From assembly GCF_001294645.1 (NCBI RefSeq), contig NZ_CP011868.1:2914001-2978000 (forward strand): 64,000 nucleotides of DNA, written 5' to 3'. Source of the DNA: Pseudonocardia sp. HH130629-09 (GTDB taxonomy: Bacteria; Actinomycetota; Actinomycetes; Mycobacteriales; Pseudonocardiaceae). Position numbers and translations under genes: made by a program. The notes under the pieces were generated by a model. It was not told the DNA's origin, did not search any database, and saw only the letters and a program-made list of their open reading frames with translations. Below, in pieces: positions 43,801-56,100 of this stretch (the first letter of the stretch is position 1; each line of letters starts with the position of its first letter).

Positions 43801-46800
43801 TCACCAGCAACGCCGCACCCGACGCGGCGAGAATCTCCGCCAGCCGCTCGTCGGGATGGTCCAGCTCCAACGGCACATAGGCCGCACCCGCACGCAGCAC
43901 CGCGAACAACGCCACCACGTTGCCCACCGAACGCGGCAGACCCAACGCCACGACCGACTCCGGGCCGACCCCCCGGCGCAGCAGGACCCGGGCCAGCGCG
44001 GTGACCCGCGTGTCCAGCTCGGCGAAGCTCACCCGCTCCCCCGCCGCGACCAGCGCCGTCCGCCCCGGACAGGCCGCCGCCCGCTCCGCGAGCAGCTCCG
44101 CGATCGTCACGTCCGGCACCTCCGTCGCGGCGGTGCGGGCCCGCTCGGCGGCGAGCGCGCGGTCGGCGGGGGCGAGCACGTCGAGCGTGCCGACCCGGGT
44201 GGCCGGGTCCCCGACGAGGCCGCGCAGCACCGTGACGAACCGGTCGGCGATGCGGGCGACGGTGTCGGCGTCGAACAGGTCGACGGCGTACTCGACGACC
44301 CCGGTCAGCAGGTCCGGTGCATCGTGGAAGTTGAACGACGCGTCGAACTTCGCGGTGCCGGTGTCGACGTGGTGCGTGCTCACCTCGACGCCGTCGAGCC
44401 TCGGGTGCACGACGTCGGTCTCACCGGACAGGCAGACCAGCATCACCTGGAACAGCGGGCTCCGTCCCGGTGCCCGCGGCGGCCCGACGGCGCCGACGAC
44501 GTCGGCGAACGGGACGTCGGCGTGGTCGTAGGCGGTCAGGTCCGCGGCCCTGGCCGCGTCGAGCAGCTCGCCGACGGCGAGGTCGCCGCGGGCGTCCAGA
44601 CGCAGCGCGAGGGTGTTGAGGAAGTAGCCGACGGCGTCGGTGAGCGACGGGTCGAACCGGGTGGAGATGGGGGTGCCCACCACGGTGTCCGAGCCGTCGC
44701 CGCCGGAGCGGTGCCGGGCCAGCAGCACGGCGAGGGCGGCGTGCAGCACCATGAAGGTGGTGACGCCGCGCTCGCGGGCGACCCGGTGCACCGCGCGGGT
44801 GAGCTCGGGGCCGATCTCGACCCGCGCGACGCCACCGGCCCCGGTCGGTGTGGCCGGCCGCGGGCGGTCCGCGGGCAGCGTGCACTCCGGTGGGGCGCCG
44901 TCCAGGACGCGGCGCCAGTGGTCGAGCTGGGTCGCGGCCGAGGTGGCGGCGCCGTCGGCCAGGCACGCGGCCTGCCAGTCGACGAAGTCGGCGTACTGCA
45001 CCGGCGCCGGCTCGGGTGCGCCGCGGCCCGCGCGGCGGTCGGCGTAGGCGCGTTCGAGGTCGCGGACCAGCGGGCGCCACGACCACTCGTCGGTGGCGAT
45101 GTGGTGCAGGGTCAGGACGAGGACGTGGTCGGCCGGGTCCAGCTCCAGCAGGACCGCCCGCAGCGGCGGCTGCGCGGTGAGGTCGAACGGGTGGGTAGCG
45201 GCGGCGGCGATCCGCTCGTCGAGGGTCTCCGGAGTGACCCGCTCGTGCAGCACGGCCGCGCGCACCCGGTCGCGGTCGACGACGACGCCGGCCGGGCCGC
45301 CGTCGCCATCGGTGTTGCCGTCGGTGTAGACGGTGCGCAGCACCTCGTGCCGCACCGCCAGGTCGGCGACGGCGTCGGCGAGGGCTGCGGTGTCGAGCGG
45401 GCCGCGCAGGCGGAGCACGTTCGGCACGTCGTAGACGGCATCCGGGCCGGACACCCGGTGCAGGGCCCACATCTGGCGCTGCCCGGCGGACAGCGACCGT
45501 GCGCGGCCCGTGCGGGCGGCCGGGCGCAGCGCCGGGCGGCCCGCCGGGCCACCACGCCCGGTCAGCTCGGCGAGCCCGGCGACCGTGGAGTGGTCGAACA
45601 CGTCGCGGACGCTGACGTCGCCGCCGAGCTCGTGGACCAGCCGCAGGGCGAGCAGCGAGTGGCCGCCGAGGGCGAAGAAGTCGTCGTCGGCACCGACCCT
45701 GTCCACACCGAGCACGGTGCGGAACGCGGCGGCGACCGCCTCCTCCGCCGGTCCGGCGGGGGCGCGGCCCCCGGCCGAGGACAGCTGCGGGGCGGGCAGC
45801 GCACGGCGGTCGAGCTTGCCGTTCAGGGTGAGCGGAACGGTGTCGAGCACGGTGACGACGGCGGGGACCATGTAGCCGGGCAGCAGACCGGCGAGCTCCT
45901 CGCGCAGCCGGGCACCGTCGGTGCGCGGGGCGGCCGTGCCGGCGGGGGCGACGACGTAGGCGACGAGCTGGGTGCCGCCGGGGCCGTCCCAGGGCAGGAC
46001 GACCGCGCGGCCGACACCGGGCAGGCCGAGCAGGGCGGCCTCGACCTCGCCGGGCTCCACCCGGAACCCACGGATCTTGACCTGGTCGTCGGCGCGGCCG
46101 GCGAACTCGAGCTCGCCGCCGGGGCCGCGGCGGGCCAGGTCACCGGAGCGGTAGAGACGTCCGCCCCCGGCGTCGGCGACGAACCGGGACGCGGTCAGGC
46201 CGGGCCGGTCCAGGTAGCCCTGGGCGAGCTGGCCGCCGCGGACGTAGACCTCACCGACGACGCCGTCGGGCACCGGGCGCAGGCGGTGGTCGAGCAGCTC
46301 GACGTCGAGACCGTCGAGCGGGACGCCGACCGGGCTGACCCCCGCGTCGGCGTCGGCGCGGCGCAGCGCGCGGAACGTGGTGTGCACGCAGGTCTCGGTG
46401 ATCCCGTACATGTTGACCAGCCGGGGCGCGTCCTCGGGATGGCGCGCGTACCAGCGGCGCAGCCGCCGGGTCTCCAGCGCCTCCCCGGCGAACACGACGT
46501 AGCGCAGCGCGTCGCCCGCGCCGGCGGGCTCGGCCTCGGCGAGCTGGTCGAACGCCGAGGGGGTCTGGCTCAGCACCGTGACCCGTTCGGTGTGCAGCAG
46601 CGCCCAGAACGCCTCCGGGGAGCGGACGGTCTCCTGGTCGGGCACGACGAGGCGGGCGCCGTGGGCGAGCGCGCCCCACATCTCGAACACCGACACGTCG
46701 AAGGCGATCGAGTGGAACAGCGACCAGGCGTCGTCGGCGGACAGGTCGTAGTGCCGGTCGGCGGCGGCGACGAGGTCGAGGACCGCGGTGTGCGGCACCT

Positions 46801-49800
46801 CGACGCCCTTCGGGCGGCCGGTCGAGCCGGAGGTGTAGATGACGTAGGCCGGCTGGGCGGGCGGGACCGCGACGGGTGCGAGCGGCGCCGCGTCCCGGGT
46901 GGTGTCCGGGTCGTCCAGCACGACCAGGTCGACGTCGCCGGGCAGGGCCCGGGTGGCGTCGGTGACGACGGCGCAGCGTGGCCGCGCGTCGGACACGATC
47001 AGCGCGGTGCGCTCGGCGGGGGCGCTGACGTCGAGCGGCACGTAGGTGGCGCCGGCACGCAGGACCCCGAGCACCGCGACGACCATCGCGGCGGAACGGG
47101 GGACGGCGATCGCGACCCGGTCCCCGGGGCGGACCCCGCGTGCGGCGAGCAGTCCGGCCAGGCGGGCGGCGCGGTCGGCGAGCTCGTCGTAGCGCAGGCG
47201 CTCGTCGGCGACGACGGCGGTCGCGCCGCCGCGCGCGGTGGCGACCTCGTCGAACAGTGAGGCGAGGGTGCCGCTGCCCGCCCGGGGCGGGACCGGCAGC
47301 GCCCGCGCTCCGCGGTCCCCGCTCGGCAGCGCCGCGAGGCGCCGGTCCGGGTCGGCGACGACGGTGGCCAGCACCGCGCGGAGCCGCTCGACGACGGCGC
47401 CGACCTCCTGCTCGGTGAACAGGTCGGTGGCGTACTCGACGGCGCCGTGGATCACCGGCCCGTCGCCGGCGCGCTCGAAGAACTGGAGGGTGGCGTCGAA
47501 CTTGGCGGTGCCGGTCCCGACCCACCGGGGCTCGACGTCGAGGCCGTCGAGCACCAGATCGCCCGCGTCGTCCTCGACCCGCAGGTACACCATCTCGACC
47601 TGGAACAGGGGGTGCCGGGCGGAGGAGCGCTCGGGGTTGACGCGCTCGACGACCTGGTCGAACGGCACGGTCTGGTGGGCCATCGCGTCGAGGGCGGTGT
47701 CGCGGGCCCGGCCGAGCAGCTCGGTGAACGACGGGTCGCCGGTGAGGTCCAGGCGCAGCGCGACGGTGTTGACGAAGAAGCCGAGGACGTCGGCGAGCGC
47801 GTCGTCGTCGCGTTCGGAGACCGGGGCGCCGACGACGGTGTCCGGGCCGGCGCCGTGCAGGTCGAGCAGGGTCGCGACGGCGGCGTGGAACAGCATGAAC
47901 ATCGAGACCCGGTGCGCCGCGGCGAGGCGCTGGAGGCCTGCGGTGAGCTCGGTGTCGAGGGTGAACCGCACCTCCGCGCCGGCCCCGGTGCGCGTCTCGG
48001 GGCGGCCGTGCCGCAGCGGGAGGGTGCACTCGGTGGGCACGCCGTCGAGGACGCGGGCCCAGTGGTCGAGTTCGGTCGCCGCGAGCGAACCGGCGTCGCG
48101 GGCGTCGCCGAGGCGTTCGGCCTGCCACCCGGTGAAGTCGGCGTAGCGGACCGGCAGCGGCGCGAACCCGGGGGCGTGTCCGGCGGCGCGGGCGGCGTAG
48201 GCGGTGCCGAGGTCGCGCACCAGCGCGCGGAACGACCAGTCGTCGACGGCGATGTGGTGCACCACGAGCACGACGAGGTGGCGGTCGGCGGCGGTGCGCA
48301 CCACGTGCAGCCGCAGCGGGGACTCGGCGTCGAGCGCGAACGGGGTCCGGACGAGGTCGACCAGGAGGTCCGGCACCTGGTCGTCGCCTGCTCCGGTGCG
48401 GTCGTGGACCTCGGTGCGCGGCGCGGTGCCGGGAAGTACGCGCTGGACGAGCCGGCCGTCGACGTCGTGGTAGGTGGTGCGCAGGATGTCGTGCCGGGTC
48501 GCGAGGTCGTCGACGGCCGTGCGCAGCGCGGCGACGTCGAGCGGGCCCTCGACCTGCCAGGTGCGTGGGATGAGGTAGGTGGCGGACGGTCCGGCGAGCT
48601 GCTCGTGCGCCCACATCCGGACCTGGCCGGACGAGGCGGGTGCCTCGGTGGTGCCGTCGACGTCCTGGCGGGGCCGGGCGGCGACCTCGGCCAGGGTGTG
48701 CCCGGCGTCGCCGGTGGTCTCGGTCTCGCTCGCCGGGGCGGGGTCTGCCGGTTCGGGATCTGCGGTGCCATCGGCCGCGGCCGCGGGGGCACCGTCGCCG
48801 AGGTGCTCGGCGAGGCGGGCGACGGTGCGGGCCTCGAAGACGTGTCGAGGGCGGATCCGCAGCCCGGCCTTGCGGGCGCGGTTCGCGGTGGTCAGCGCGG
48901 AGATGCTGTCGCCGCCGAGGGTGAAGAAGTCCTCGTCGACGCCGACCGAGTCCACCCCCAGGACCTCGGCGACGATCCGGCAGAGGGTGTGCTCGGTCGG
49001 GGTGGCCGGTCCGCGGCTGCGGGCGGTGGCGAGCGGCGCCGGTTCGGGCAGCGCGCCGGTGTCGAGCTTGCCGTTCACGGTCAGCGGCAGGGCGGCGACG
49101 ACCGACCACACGGTGGGGACCATGTAGTCGGGCAGGGCGCGGGCGGCGGCGTCGCGGGCGGTCCGCGGGTCGGCCGCCGGGCCGACGAGGTAGGCGGCGA
49201 GGCGGCGCTGTCCGGGGACCTCGGCGTGCTCGCGGGCGACGACCGCGACCTGGTCGACGCCGTCGGCGGCGGCCAGCACCGTCTCGATCTCCCCCGGCTC
49301 CACCCGGTAGCCCCGGATCTTGAGCTGGTCGTCGCTGCGGCCGAGGAAGTCGAGGTTGCCGTCCGGGCGGCGCCGGACCAGGTCACCGGTGCGGTACATC
49401 CGGCCGCCCGGGATCCTGGGGTCCGCGACGAACCGCTCCGCGGTCAGGGCAGGACGGCCGAGGTAGCCGCGGGCCAGGCCGGCGCCGGCGATGTACAGCT
49501 CGCCGACGACGCCGTCGGGCACGGGGCGCAGCCAGCCGTCGAGGACGTGGGCGGTGGTGTTGGTGATGGGGGTGCCGACGGTGGACGTCGGGCTGTCGGT
49601 GGTGCCCGCGCCGAGGGTGTTGATCGTGTACTCGGTCGGGCCGTAGAGGTTGTAACCCCAGGTGCCCTCGGTGTCACGCAACCGCGACCACACCGACTCC
49701 GGCACCGCCTCACCACCCAGCAACACCAACGGCGGCACGTGCGGGCCGTCGAGCAGACCAGCCGCGAACAGGTGGTGGGCATAGGTCGGGGTCACGTTCA

Positions 49801-52800
49801 CCACGTCGACCCGGTGCTCACCGCAGTACTCCACGAGCCGCTCCGCATCACGACGCAGCTCCTCGTCACACACGTGCACCTCATGCCCCTCGACCAGCCA
49901 GAGCAGCTCCTCCCACGACATGTCGAACGCGAACGACACCGTGTGCGCGACCCGCAACACCCGACCACCCGCCGCCTCGATCGTCGGAGCGAAGATCTCC
50001 CGACGGTGGTTGACCTGCATGTTCGTCAACCCGCGGTAGGGGGTCACGACCCCCTTGGGGCGCCCGGTCGACCCCGACGTGAAGATCACGTACGCGGGGT
50101 GGTCCAGCCGGCCGGGGGTGCCGGGTGCGGAGGTCCCGAGCTCGTCGTCGGTGAGTGGCGCGGTGGCGATCCCGTCGAACAGACCGGGTTCGTCGAGCCG
50201 GACCTGCGGCACGTCGCCGTCGAAGCGATCGGCGACCGAGGTGGTCGTCACCAGCAGCCGTGCCCCGGACTCCGGGAGGATCGCGGCGAGCCGGTCGTCG
50301 GGGTGGTCGAGCTCCAGCGGCACGTAGGCGGCTCCGGCGCGCAGCACCGCGAACAGCGCGACGACGTTGCCGACCGAGCGGGGCAGCCCGAGTGCGACGA
50401 CGGTCTCGGCGGTGGAGCCGCGGGCCCGCAGCACGCGGGCGAGCGCGTTGACCCGCGCGTCCAGCTCGGCGAAGCTCACCCGCTCCCCCGCCGCGACCAG
50501 GGCGGTCCGCTCCGGACAGGTCGCCGCTCGCTCCGCGAGCAGCTCGGCGATCGTCACGTCCGGCACGTCGACCGCGCTGGCGGCGGCCCGCGCGGCGCGG
50601 GCCTCCTGCTCGGCGGGGGTCTGCAGGTCGACCGCGCCGGCCGGTGTGCCGGCGGTGGTGACCGCGCGCAGGGCCTGCACGAAGCGGTCGAGCAGTCGCT
50701 GCGCGGTCGCGGTGTCGACGAGATCGGGGCGGTGCTCGAGCCGGACGACGATCCGCGGTCCGGGGGTGAGCACCCAGGTGAGCGGGAAGTGGGTGTGGTC
50801 GGAGTAGTCCATCGCCGTGACGGCGTTGTCGCGGGCGAAGCCGGTGAAGGTGTCGGCGTCGAGGAAGTTCTGGAGCACGTAGAGGCTGTCGAACAGGTCC
50901 CCGTCGCGGCCGGCGAGGACGTCACCGAGGCCGGCGTGGTCGTGCGGCATCAGGCCGGCCCGGTCGTCCTGCAGCCGGCGGGCGTGGTCGAGCAGGTCGC
51001 GCCGGGGATCCAGGCCCAGGCGTACCGCGACGGTGTTGAGGAAGACGCCGACGGTGTCCTCCAGGCCGTCGCCGTCGGCCGGGCGGCCGGAGACGGTCGC
51101 GCCGAACACGACGTCGGTCCGGCCGGTCTCGGCGCCCAGGACGAGGGCGAGCGCGGTCTGCGCGAGTGCGTTGAGGGTGACGCCGCCGCGACGGGCGGCC
51201 GCCTCCAGCCGGCCGGTCAGGGCGGCGGGGAGCTCGGCGTGCAGCACCTCGGGGACGACGAGCTCGCGTCCGCGCGCGCCGTCGGTGACCAGGGTGGGCT
51301 CGACCCCGTCGAGGTAGGTGCGCCAGGCGGCGAGGTCCGCGTCGCGGTCGGCGGCGGCGAGCGCGGCGAGGTGCTCGGCGAACGACCGGCGCGGCCGCTG
51401 CGGCACGCCGCCCCGGTACAGGGTGAACAGGTCGCCGAGGACCCGGGAGCGTGACCAGCCGTCCCACAGCAGCAGGTGGTAGGTCAGCACCAGCACGTCG
51501 TCGTCGGGGGTCCGGACGACGGTCAGGCGCAGCAGCGGCGGGTCGGTGAGGGAGAACCGGACCTCGGCGTCGCGGGCCAGGACGGCGGCGAGCGCGGCCT
51601 CCGGGTCCTCGTCCGCACGCAGGTCGACCTCGGTGACCTCCACCGGGTGCTCGGCGCACCAGAACTGCACGGGCCCGGCGGCGGTGTCCCCGGTGAAGCC
51701 GGCACGGACCGCGGGGTGCACGGCGCCGAGCCGGGCTGCGGCGGCCCGCATCCGGTCCAGGTCGATCCGGTCGGCGACCCGGAAGGTGTTCTGCGCGTAG
51801 TAGACGTCGCGCTCGGCGTCCATGACGCTCTGCACGTACATCCCGGCCTGCAGTGGGGACAGCGGCAGCACCGCCCGCACCGGGGCGGGCGCCGACGCGG
51901 CCAGCGCGGCGAACTCGGCCGGGTCCGGTGCCACGGCGGTGGCGACCAGCTCGTGCGCGGCCCCGGCGAGCGCGGCGGCGACGGCCTCGGCCACCCGGCC
52001 GGCGTCCTCGCCGATCCCGCCGCGGACGACCACGGTCGTGGCGTCGACGTGCTCCACCAGGTCGACGACGAGCCCCACCTGTCCGAGCTCGTCGGGGAGT
52101 GCGGTGTCCCCGTGGACCCGCACGGCGTCGGCCCAGTCGATCGGCAGGACCGCGTCGGGCTCGGGGTGGCGCCGCAGCAGCACCGTGGCCCCACCCAGCG
52201 GGGCCAGCTCCCGGGCGCCGCGGGCGTCGAGGAAGCGGTGGTGGTCGAACCCGGGGTGTGGTCCGGCCGGGGCGCGGGTCACTCCGGCCGGGGTGACGCG
52301 CACCGGCTCGGTGCCGGCGAGCGGGACGACGGCGCGGTCGAGGTCGGCGCCCAGGTCGGGCCGGGTGCCGTCCTGGACGTCGACGACGAGCTCGTCGGCG
52401 GCGTGCCCGGTGTCGCGCAGGGCGGCGGCCAGCGCGACGACCGCGACGTCGACGACGGTGGCGCCGTCCGCGGCGGGGCTGCCCGGGCGGGCCGTGGCGA
52501 CCGCGCGGCCGGGGGCGCCCCCGGCGGACGGGGCCCCGCCCGGGGCGAGGATCCCGGTCCAGGAGCGGACGACCTCCGCCGACGGTGCGGGGCGGGCCGC
52601 GAGGGCCTCGGCGCAGTCGTCGGGCCCGGTGCCGGTCGGGGGTCGAGAGCCCGCCGGGTCGGAGTAGGCAGCGGCCAGGTCCTCGGCCAGCAGCACGACG
52701 CCCCGGTCGTCCGCGGCGATCTCGTGGACCACGAGCAGGACCGCGTCGCCGCTGCCCTGTGTGTCGCCCGCTGTGCTGTCCTCTCTGCCACCGCGCAGCA

Positions 52801-53179
52801 GCGCGATGCGGATGAGGTCACCGGCGAACGGGTCCAGCTCCTCCGCCAGGGCGGCGAGCGCCGCACCCGGGTCGTCGGCCGGGGCCGCGGCGAGCCCGGC
52901 CCGGCGCGGGCCGCCGGTCTCCAGGACCCAGACCGAGGGCGCCAGCTCCTCGACCCGCGCGCTGAGCCACGGGTGGCGGTCCCGCACCTGCTCCCAGGCC
53001 GCACGGAGCCGGTCGGGGTCGACGGCGCCGCGGTGGCGCAGCAGCAGACCGCGGACCCGGCCGGGCCCGCCCTCGGGCGACTCCTCGGCCAGGCGGGCCA
53101 CCGACGGCAGCAGCGCCAGCTCCCGCAGCTCGGCACCGGCCTCGGCGTGAGTGTGTGCGGTCTCGGGCGGGCGGGTCAT
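40859..53179 (-). CDS. NRPS, (E-like)-C-A-T-C-A-T-C-A-T-E, two hydroxyornithine modules
   Basis: 4106 aa. Domains: degenerate E-like region 1-430; C about 433-860 with HLLLWDG instead of HHxxxDG; A1 868-1380; T near 1420 (LGGDSI); C near 1640 (HHIAVDD); A2 1973-2463; T near 2500 (LGGHSL); C near 2695 (HHIATDE); A3 3017-3523; T near 3570 (LGGDSL); E 3650-4100 ([19 protein letters not shown]). Pocket codes from alignment to GrsA: A1 and A3 DMENLGLIN, the N5-hydroxyornithine code of coelichelin; A2 D-V-F-S-V-A-M-V-H, hydroxy-amino-acid-like but unassigned. No thioesterase. ATG 53179 overlaps the preceding NRPS (ATGA). Confidence 0.95.
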   Translation of the reverse strand: MTRPPETAHTHAEAGAELRELALLPSVARLAEESPEGGPGRVRGLLLRHRGAVDPDRLRAAWEQVRDRHPWLSARVEELAPSVWVLETGGPRRAGLAAAPADDPGAALAALAEELDPFAGDLIRIALLRGGREDSTAGDTQGSGDAVLLVVHEIAADDRGVVLLAEDLAAAYSDPAGSRPPTGTGPDDCAEALAARPAPSAEVVRSWTGILAPGGAPSAGGAPGRAVATARPGSPAADGATVVDVAVVALAAALRDTGHAADELVVDVQDGTRPDLGADLDRAVVPLAGTEPVRVTPAGVTRAPAGPHPGFDHHRFLDARGARELAPLGGATVLLRRHPEPDAVLPIDWADAVRVHGDTALPDELGQVGLVVDLVEHVDATTVVVRGGIGEDAGRVAEAVAAALAGAAHELVATAVAPDPAEFAALAASAPAPVRAVLPLSPLQAGMYVQSVMDAERDVYYAQNTFRVADRIDLDRMRAAAARLGAVHPAVRAGFTGDTAAGPVQFWCAEHPVEVTEVDLRADEDPEAALAAVLARDAEVRFSLTDPPLLRLTVVRTPDDDVLVLTYHLLLWDGWSRSRVLGDLFTLYRGGVPQRPRRSFAEHLAALAAADRDADLAAWRTYLDGVEPTLVTDGARGRELVVPEVLHAELPAALTGRLEAAARRGGVTLNALAQTALALVLGAETGRTDVVFGATVSGRPADGDGLEDTVGVFLNTVAVRLGLDPRRDLLDHARRLQDDRAGLMPHDHAGLGDVLAGRDGDLFDSLYVLQNFLDADTFTGFARDNAVTAMDYSDHTHFPLTWVLTPGPRIVVRLEHRPDLVDTATAQRLLDRFVQALRAVTTAGTPAGAVDLQTPAEQEARAARAAASAVDVPDVTIAELLAERAATCPERTALVAAGERVSFAELDARVNALARVLRARGSTAETVVALGLPRSVGNVVALFAVLRAGAAYVPLELDHPDDRLAAILPESGARLLVTTTSVADRFDGDVPQVRLDEPGLFDGIATAPLTDDELGTSAPGTPGRLDHPAYVIFTSGSTGRPKGVVTPYRGLTNMQVNHRREIFAPTIEAAGGRVLRVAHTVSFAFDMSWEELLWLVEGHEVHVCDEELRRDAERLVEYCGEHRVDVVNVTPTYAHHLFAAGLLDGPHVPPLVLLGGEAVPESVWSRLRDTEGTWGYNLYGPTEYTINTLGAGTTDSPTSTVGTPITNTTAHVLDGWLRPVPDGVVGELYIAGAGLARGYLGRPALTAERFVADPRIPGGRMYRTGDLVRRRPDGNLDFLGRSDDQLKIRGYRVEPGEIETVLAAADGVDQVAVVAREHAEVPGQRRLAAYLVGPAADPRTARDAAARALPDYMVPTVWSVVAALPLTVNGKLDTGALPEPAPLATARSRGPATPTEHTLCRIVAEVLGVDSVGVDEDFFTLGGDSISALTTANRARKAGLRIRPRHVFEARTVARLAEHLGDGAPAAAADGTADPEPADPAPASETETTGDAGHTLAEVAARPRQDVDGTTEAPASSGQVRMWAHEQLAGPSATYLIPRTWQVEGPLDVAALRTAVDDLATRHDILRTTYHDVDGRLVQRVLPGTAPRTEVHDRTGAGDDQVPDLLVDLVRTPFALDAESPLRLHVVRTAADRHLVVLVVHHIAVDDWSFRALVRDLGTAYAARAAGHAPGFAPLPVRYADFTGWQAERLGDARDAGSLAATELDHWARVLDGVPTECTLPLRHGRPETRTGAGAEVRFTLDTELTAGLQRLAAAHRVSMFMLFHAAVATLLDLHGAGPDTVVGAPVSERDDDALADVLGFFVNTVALRLDLTGDPSFTELLGRARDTALDAMAHQTVPFDQVVERVNPERSSARHPLFQVEMVYLRVEDDAGDLVLDGLDVEPRWVGTGTAKFDATLQFFERAGDGPVIHGAVEYATDLFTEQEVGAVVERLRAVLATVVADPDRRLAALPSGDRGARALPVPPRAGSGTLASLFDEVATARGGATAVVADERLRYDELADRAARLAGLLAARGVRPGDRVAIAVPRSAAMVVAVLGVLRAGATYVPLDVSAPAERTALIVSDARPRCAVVTDATRALPGDVDLVVLDDPDTTRDAAPLAPVAVPPAQPAYVIYTSGSTGRPKGVEVPHTAVLDLVAAADRHYDLSADDAWSLFHSIAFDVSVFEMWGALAHGARLVVPDQETVRSPEAFWALLHTERVTVLSQTPSAFDQLAEAEPAGAGDALRYVVFAGEALETRRLRRWYARHPEDAPRLVNMYGITETCVHTTFRALRRADADAGVSPVGVPLDGLDVELLDHRLRPVPDGVVGEVYVRGGQLAQGYLDRPGLTASRFVADAGGGRLYRSGDLARRGPGGELEFAGRADDQVKIRGFRVEPGEVEAALLGLPGVGRAVVLPWDGPGGTQLVAYVVAPAGTAAPRTDGARLREELAGLLPGYMVPAVVTVLDTVPLTLNGKLDRRALPAPQLSSAGGRAPAGPAEEAVAAAFRTVLGVDRVGADDDFFALGGHSLLALRLVHELGGDVSVRDVFDHSTVAGLAELTGRGGPAGRPALRPAARTGRARSLSAGQRQMWALHRVSGPDAVYDVPNVLRLRGPLDTAALADAVADLAVRHEVLRTVYTDGNTDGDGGPAGVVVDRDRVRAAVLHERVTPETLDERIAAAATHPFDLTAQPPLRAVLLELDPADHVLVLTLHHIATDEWSWRPLVRDLERAYADRRAGRGAPEPAPVQYADFVDWQAACLADGAATSAATQLDHWRRVLDGAPPECTLPADRPRPATPTGAGGVARVEIGPELTRAVHRVARERGVTTFMVLHAALAVLLARHRSGGDGSDTVVGTPISTRFDPSLTDAVGYFLNTLALRLDARGDLAVGELLDAARAADLTAYDHADVPFADVVGAVGPPRAPGRSPLFQVMLVCLSGETDVVHPRLDGVEVSTHHVDTGTAKFDASFNFHDAPDLLTGVVEYAVDLFDADTVARIADRFVTVLRGLVGDPATRVGTLDVLAPADRALAAERARTAATEVPDVTIAELLAERAAACPGRTALVAAGERVSFAELDTRVTALARVLLRRGVGPESVVALGLPRSVGNVVALFAVLRAGAAYVPLELDHPDERLAEILAASGAALLVTDSTVAARFDPGAPQVRLDEAGLFDGVPDTPLTDEELGSFVPGAPGRLDHPAYVIFTSGSTGRPKGVVTPYRGLTNMQVNHRREIFAPTIEAAGGRVLRVAHTVSFAFDMSWEELLWLVEGHEVHVCDEELRRDAERLVEYCGEHRVDVVNVTPTYAHHLFAAGLLDGPHVPPLVLLGGEAVPESVWSRLRDTEGTWGYNLYGPTEYTINTLGAGTDDSATSTVGRPITNTRAVVLDPWLRPVPDGVAGELYVAGIGLARGYLGRPDLTAERFVADPWTSGERMYRTGDLVRRRGDGNLDFLGRSDDQLKIRGYRVEPGEIETVLAAVDGVGQVAVVAHDTATGPKRLAAHLVPASGDTPLDPVAVRDTAARLLPDYLVPTLWSVVAALPLTVNGKLDTAALPEPAPLATARSRAPHTPVERTLCRILAEVLGVHTVGVDDDFFGLGGDSLSAIGIADRARAAGLSLRVRDVLAHPTVSGLAAALGDVPDLPDHTGTNDGPGSGPDRRAPAAADAAPADTVPADTVSADRIELTPVMRRLGELGGPITGYHQATLVRTPVWFTADDLTGLAGRLLDTHPTFRAALVTGDDGRWEHLVVAPAGTLDPASHTRRVDATALGDDELAAALTAATVAARDQLDAAPGGMLRLVWLDRGPRTPGRLVVAAHHLAVDGVSWRLLVADIAAWGPGGTGTPAPPERTTFARWSRRLAEHAASPEVRSERDGWARRVAEAAPLPLRRPRAAHDVVAGERRTNVTLPARLGAALLVDLPRRSGAGPDGVLLAALGEALQELRPGGPVLVDTESHGRLDDLADPEAPDGRCDPARTVGWFTVVAPVPVGPAGPDPVDAVRRVAGPQGEFGDGGVGHGLLRFAAGSGQALPPSGAEVELNYLGRIAAGPPPRDDAFSAAPETAAVQVGAPGGVRSGHALVVDVLARETPDGPELEAGFTHARGVLDDDAVDRVAHRWTETLESWARTTREEI
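43154..43671 (-). repeat. 518-bp repeat, copy in A3 of the 4106-aa NRPS
   Basis: By reading the two segments side by side, 43154-43671 and 49601-50118 appear identical over all 518 bp, in direct orientation 6447 bp apart. The segment encodes the A-domain core from the ATP-binding loop through the substrate pocket to YGPTEYTIN. Flanking sequence diverges at once, as expected of gene conversion. Confidence 0.85.
49601..50118 (-). repeat. 518-bp repeat, copy in A1 of the 4106-aa NRPS
   Basis: Partner of 43154-43671, in the first adenylation domain (about residues 1020-1193). It keeps both A domains identical in the DMENLGLIN pocket. Such a long perfect repeat could also cause module loss by recombination or assembly collapse. 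Confidence 0.85.
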
Positions 53180-56100
53180 GCCGATCCTCCGGACGTGTCC
53201 GCGGCTGCGGGGTCGTTCACGATGTCGATCAGTGCTTCGGCCCAGTGCCGGGCCAGGAGGTCCAGGTCGTCGGCGTCCAGCACGGCGCCCGGGGCGGTGA
53301 GTGCGACGTGCAGCTGCGGGCCACGGGGCCCGCGGCACACCATCGCCTCGATCTCGCAGGTGTGCGGCACCTCCAGGTCGGGGCCCTGCTCGGTGCGCGC
53401 GGCGATGCGCCGCGGGTCGTCCGGCCCCACGACCGCGGACACGCCGTCCATCCGGCCGAGGTAGTTGACCAGGACCGGCGGGGTGCCGAGCGCGGCCAGG
53501 CGGGGGCCGGTCTGCGGGTGTAGGTAGCGCAGCAGCCCGAACCCGATCCCGGTCGCGGCCGGGCCACCGAGCCGGTCGCGGACGTCCTGCAACAGGGCCG
53601 CGGCGCCCTCCCGGCGGACCAGGTGCACCGGGAACAGCGCGGTGAACCAGCCGACGGTCCGCGACAGGTCGACGCCCGGCGCCAGCTCCTCACGCCCGTG
53701 CCGCTCCAGGTCGACGACGAGGTCGTCGCGGCCCTGCGGGGACCAGCGGTGCCACGCCTCGACCGTCGCCGCGAGGCTCAGCTCGGTGCCGTTCCAGGGC
53801 GACCGCAGCAGGCGGTCCGTCACGTCGGCGGGGAGCACCCGGGTCGCCGTCCGGGTCGCGCTGCGGGTCGCCCGCCGGGCGCCGGTGTCGGCGTCGGTGC
53901 CGGCGTCGGGAACGACCGGGGTGGCCGCGGCGAGCACCTGCTGCCAGTGCCGGTACTCGGCCAGCGTCGCGCGGTCGGCCGCGCGCTCGCCGAGCAGCCG
54001 GCCGTACTCGGCGAGCGAGGTGACCGGCGGGGCGAGCCGCACCGCGCGGCCCGCGGCGGCGGCCGTCCACGCCTCGTCGAGGTCGTCGAGCAGGATGTGC
54101 CAGGACACCCCGTCGACAGCCACGTGGTGCGCGACCAGCAGGAGCAGGTCCGGCTCGTCGCCGTCGACGGTGAACAGCACGGCCTGCAGCACCGACCCGG
54201 CCTCCGGGTCCAGCCGGGCGGTCGCGGCGGCCGACTCCTCGGCCAGCACCCGTCGCCCGTCCGGGCCGTGCGGGTCGGGCAGCGCCACCTCGTGCACGCA
54301 CCCGTCCACCGCGACCTCGGCGGCGGGGCGCACGTGCATCTCCCGCAGTCCCTCGGTGACCCGCAGCCGCAGCGCCTCGTGGGTCGCGACGAGTGCGGCC
54401 ACCGCGGTCCGCAGCGCCGCGACCGACCGGCCCGGGCCGACCTCGACCAGCACGGACTGGTTGTGCCTGCGGTGCGACCCTGACAGCTCGGCGAGCCGCT
54501 GCACGATCGGGAACGGCGGCACCTCGGCGGCGCCGTCGGTCGCCCGGGTGTCCCCCGCCGGGCGGGCCACCTCGGCCAGGGCAGCCGGTGTCCGCTCGCG
54601 GAACACGTCCTGAGGACCGAGCACCAGCCCGGACCGGCGGATCCGGTTCACCAGCCGGATGGCCAGGATGCTGTCCCCGCCGACGGCGAAGAAGTCGTCG
54701 TCCGGGCCCGCCGCCGTCCCCAGGACGGCGGCGAACGCCTCCAGGACGGTGGCCTCCTCCGGTCCGGCGGCGGCCCGGGCGCCGGGGGCCGGCGCGGCGT
54801 CGCCGGGGGCGGGCAGTGCCGCACGATCGAGCTTGCCGTTGACCGTCAGCGGCAGCCGGTCGAGCACGACCAGCGCGGAGGGGACCATGTACGCGGGGAG
54901 CCGTTCAGCCAGCCGCGACCGCAGCGCGACCGGGTCGGGCCGCGCCCCCGGGCCGGGGACGACGTAGCCGGCGAGGCTGCGGTGCGGGGTTCCGTCGGAC
55001 TCGACGGTACGGACGGTGACCACCGCCGAGGCGACCCCGGGCAGCTCGCGCAGGGCGGCCTCGACCTCGCCGAGCTCGATCCGGTAGCCGCGGATCTTGA
55101 CCTGCTCGTCGGCCCGGCCGGTGAACTCCAGCGTGCCGTCGGGGCGCCGTCGGGCCAGGTCACCGGACCGGTACAGCCGGGTGCCCGGGGGGCCGTCGGG
55201 GTCGGCGACGAAGCGGGTCGCGGTCAGCCCGGGCAGGCCGGCGTAGCCCTGGGCGAGCTGCGGACCGGCGACGTAGATCTCGGCGACGGTGCCGGACGGG
55301 GCCGGGCGCAGCCGGTGGTCCAGCAGCCGCACCTCCAGGCCGGCGAGCGGCCCACCGACCGGGCTGACCGGACGGGCGCAGTCCTCCGGCCCGATCTCCC
55401 GGTAGGTGGTGTGCACGCAGGTCTCGGTGATTCCGTAGAGGTTCGCGAGCACCGGGCTCCCGGCCGGGTGGCGGTCGAACCAGCCGCGCAGCAGGCGCGG
55501 ATCGAGCGCCTCCCCGCCGAAGACGACGTAGCGCAGGCTCCGCGCCGGCGGGCGGGCGCCGCCCCGCGCCGGGGGCTCGGCCGCGGCGAACGGGTGGAAC
55601 GCCGACGGCGTCAGGCTCAGCACCGACACCTCCTGCTCGGCGACGAGACTCCACAGGTGCTCGGGCGAGCGTGCGGTCGCGGGGTCGACGACCACGACGG
55701 CGCCGCCGGTGGCCAGCGCACCCCACAGCTCGAAGACGGAGAAGTCGAACGCCACCGAGTGGAACAGCGTCCAGGTGTCGTCCGGGCCGACCGTCATCTC
55801 CCCCTGCGGCCCGACGGTCGCGGCCAGCATGGCCAGGACCGCCGTGTGGGAGACCTCCACGCCCTTGGGGCGGCCGGTGGAGCCGGAGGTGTAGATGACG
55901 TAGGCCGGGGTCGACGGGTCGACCGCGACGGGCCGTTCGAGTCGCCCGGCACCGGCGGTGTCGGGCGTGTCGGCGGTGTCGACGTGGAGCACCTCGACGC
56001 CCGCGTCGGTGACCGTGGACGGCGAGTCCGCTCCGGCGAGGACCAGGCGTGGCCGGGCGTCGTCGAGGATCGTCGTGGTCCGCGCCGAGGAGGCGTCGAC

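Noticed and set aside
40913..47260. 2115-codon open frame on + opposite the large NRPS
   Set aside because: Antisense frame created by strong third-position GC bias; the minus strand has complete C, A, T and E motifs.
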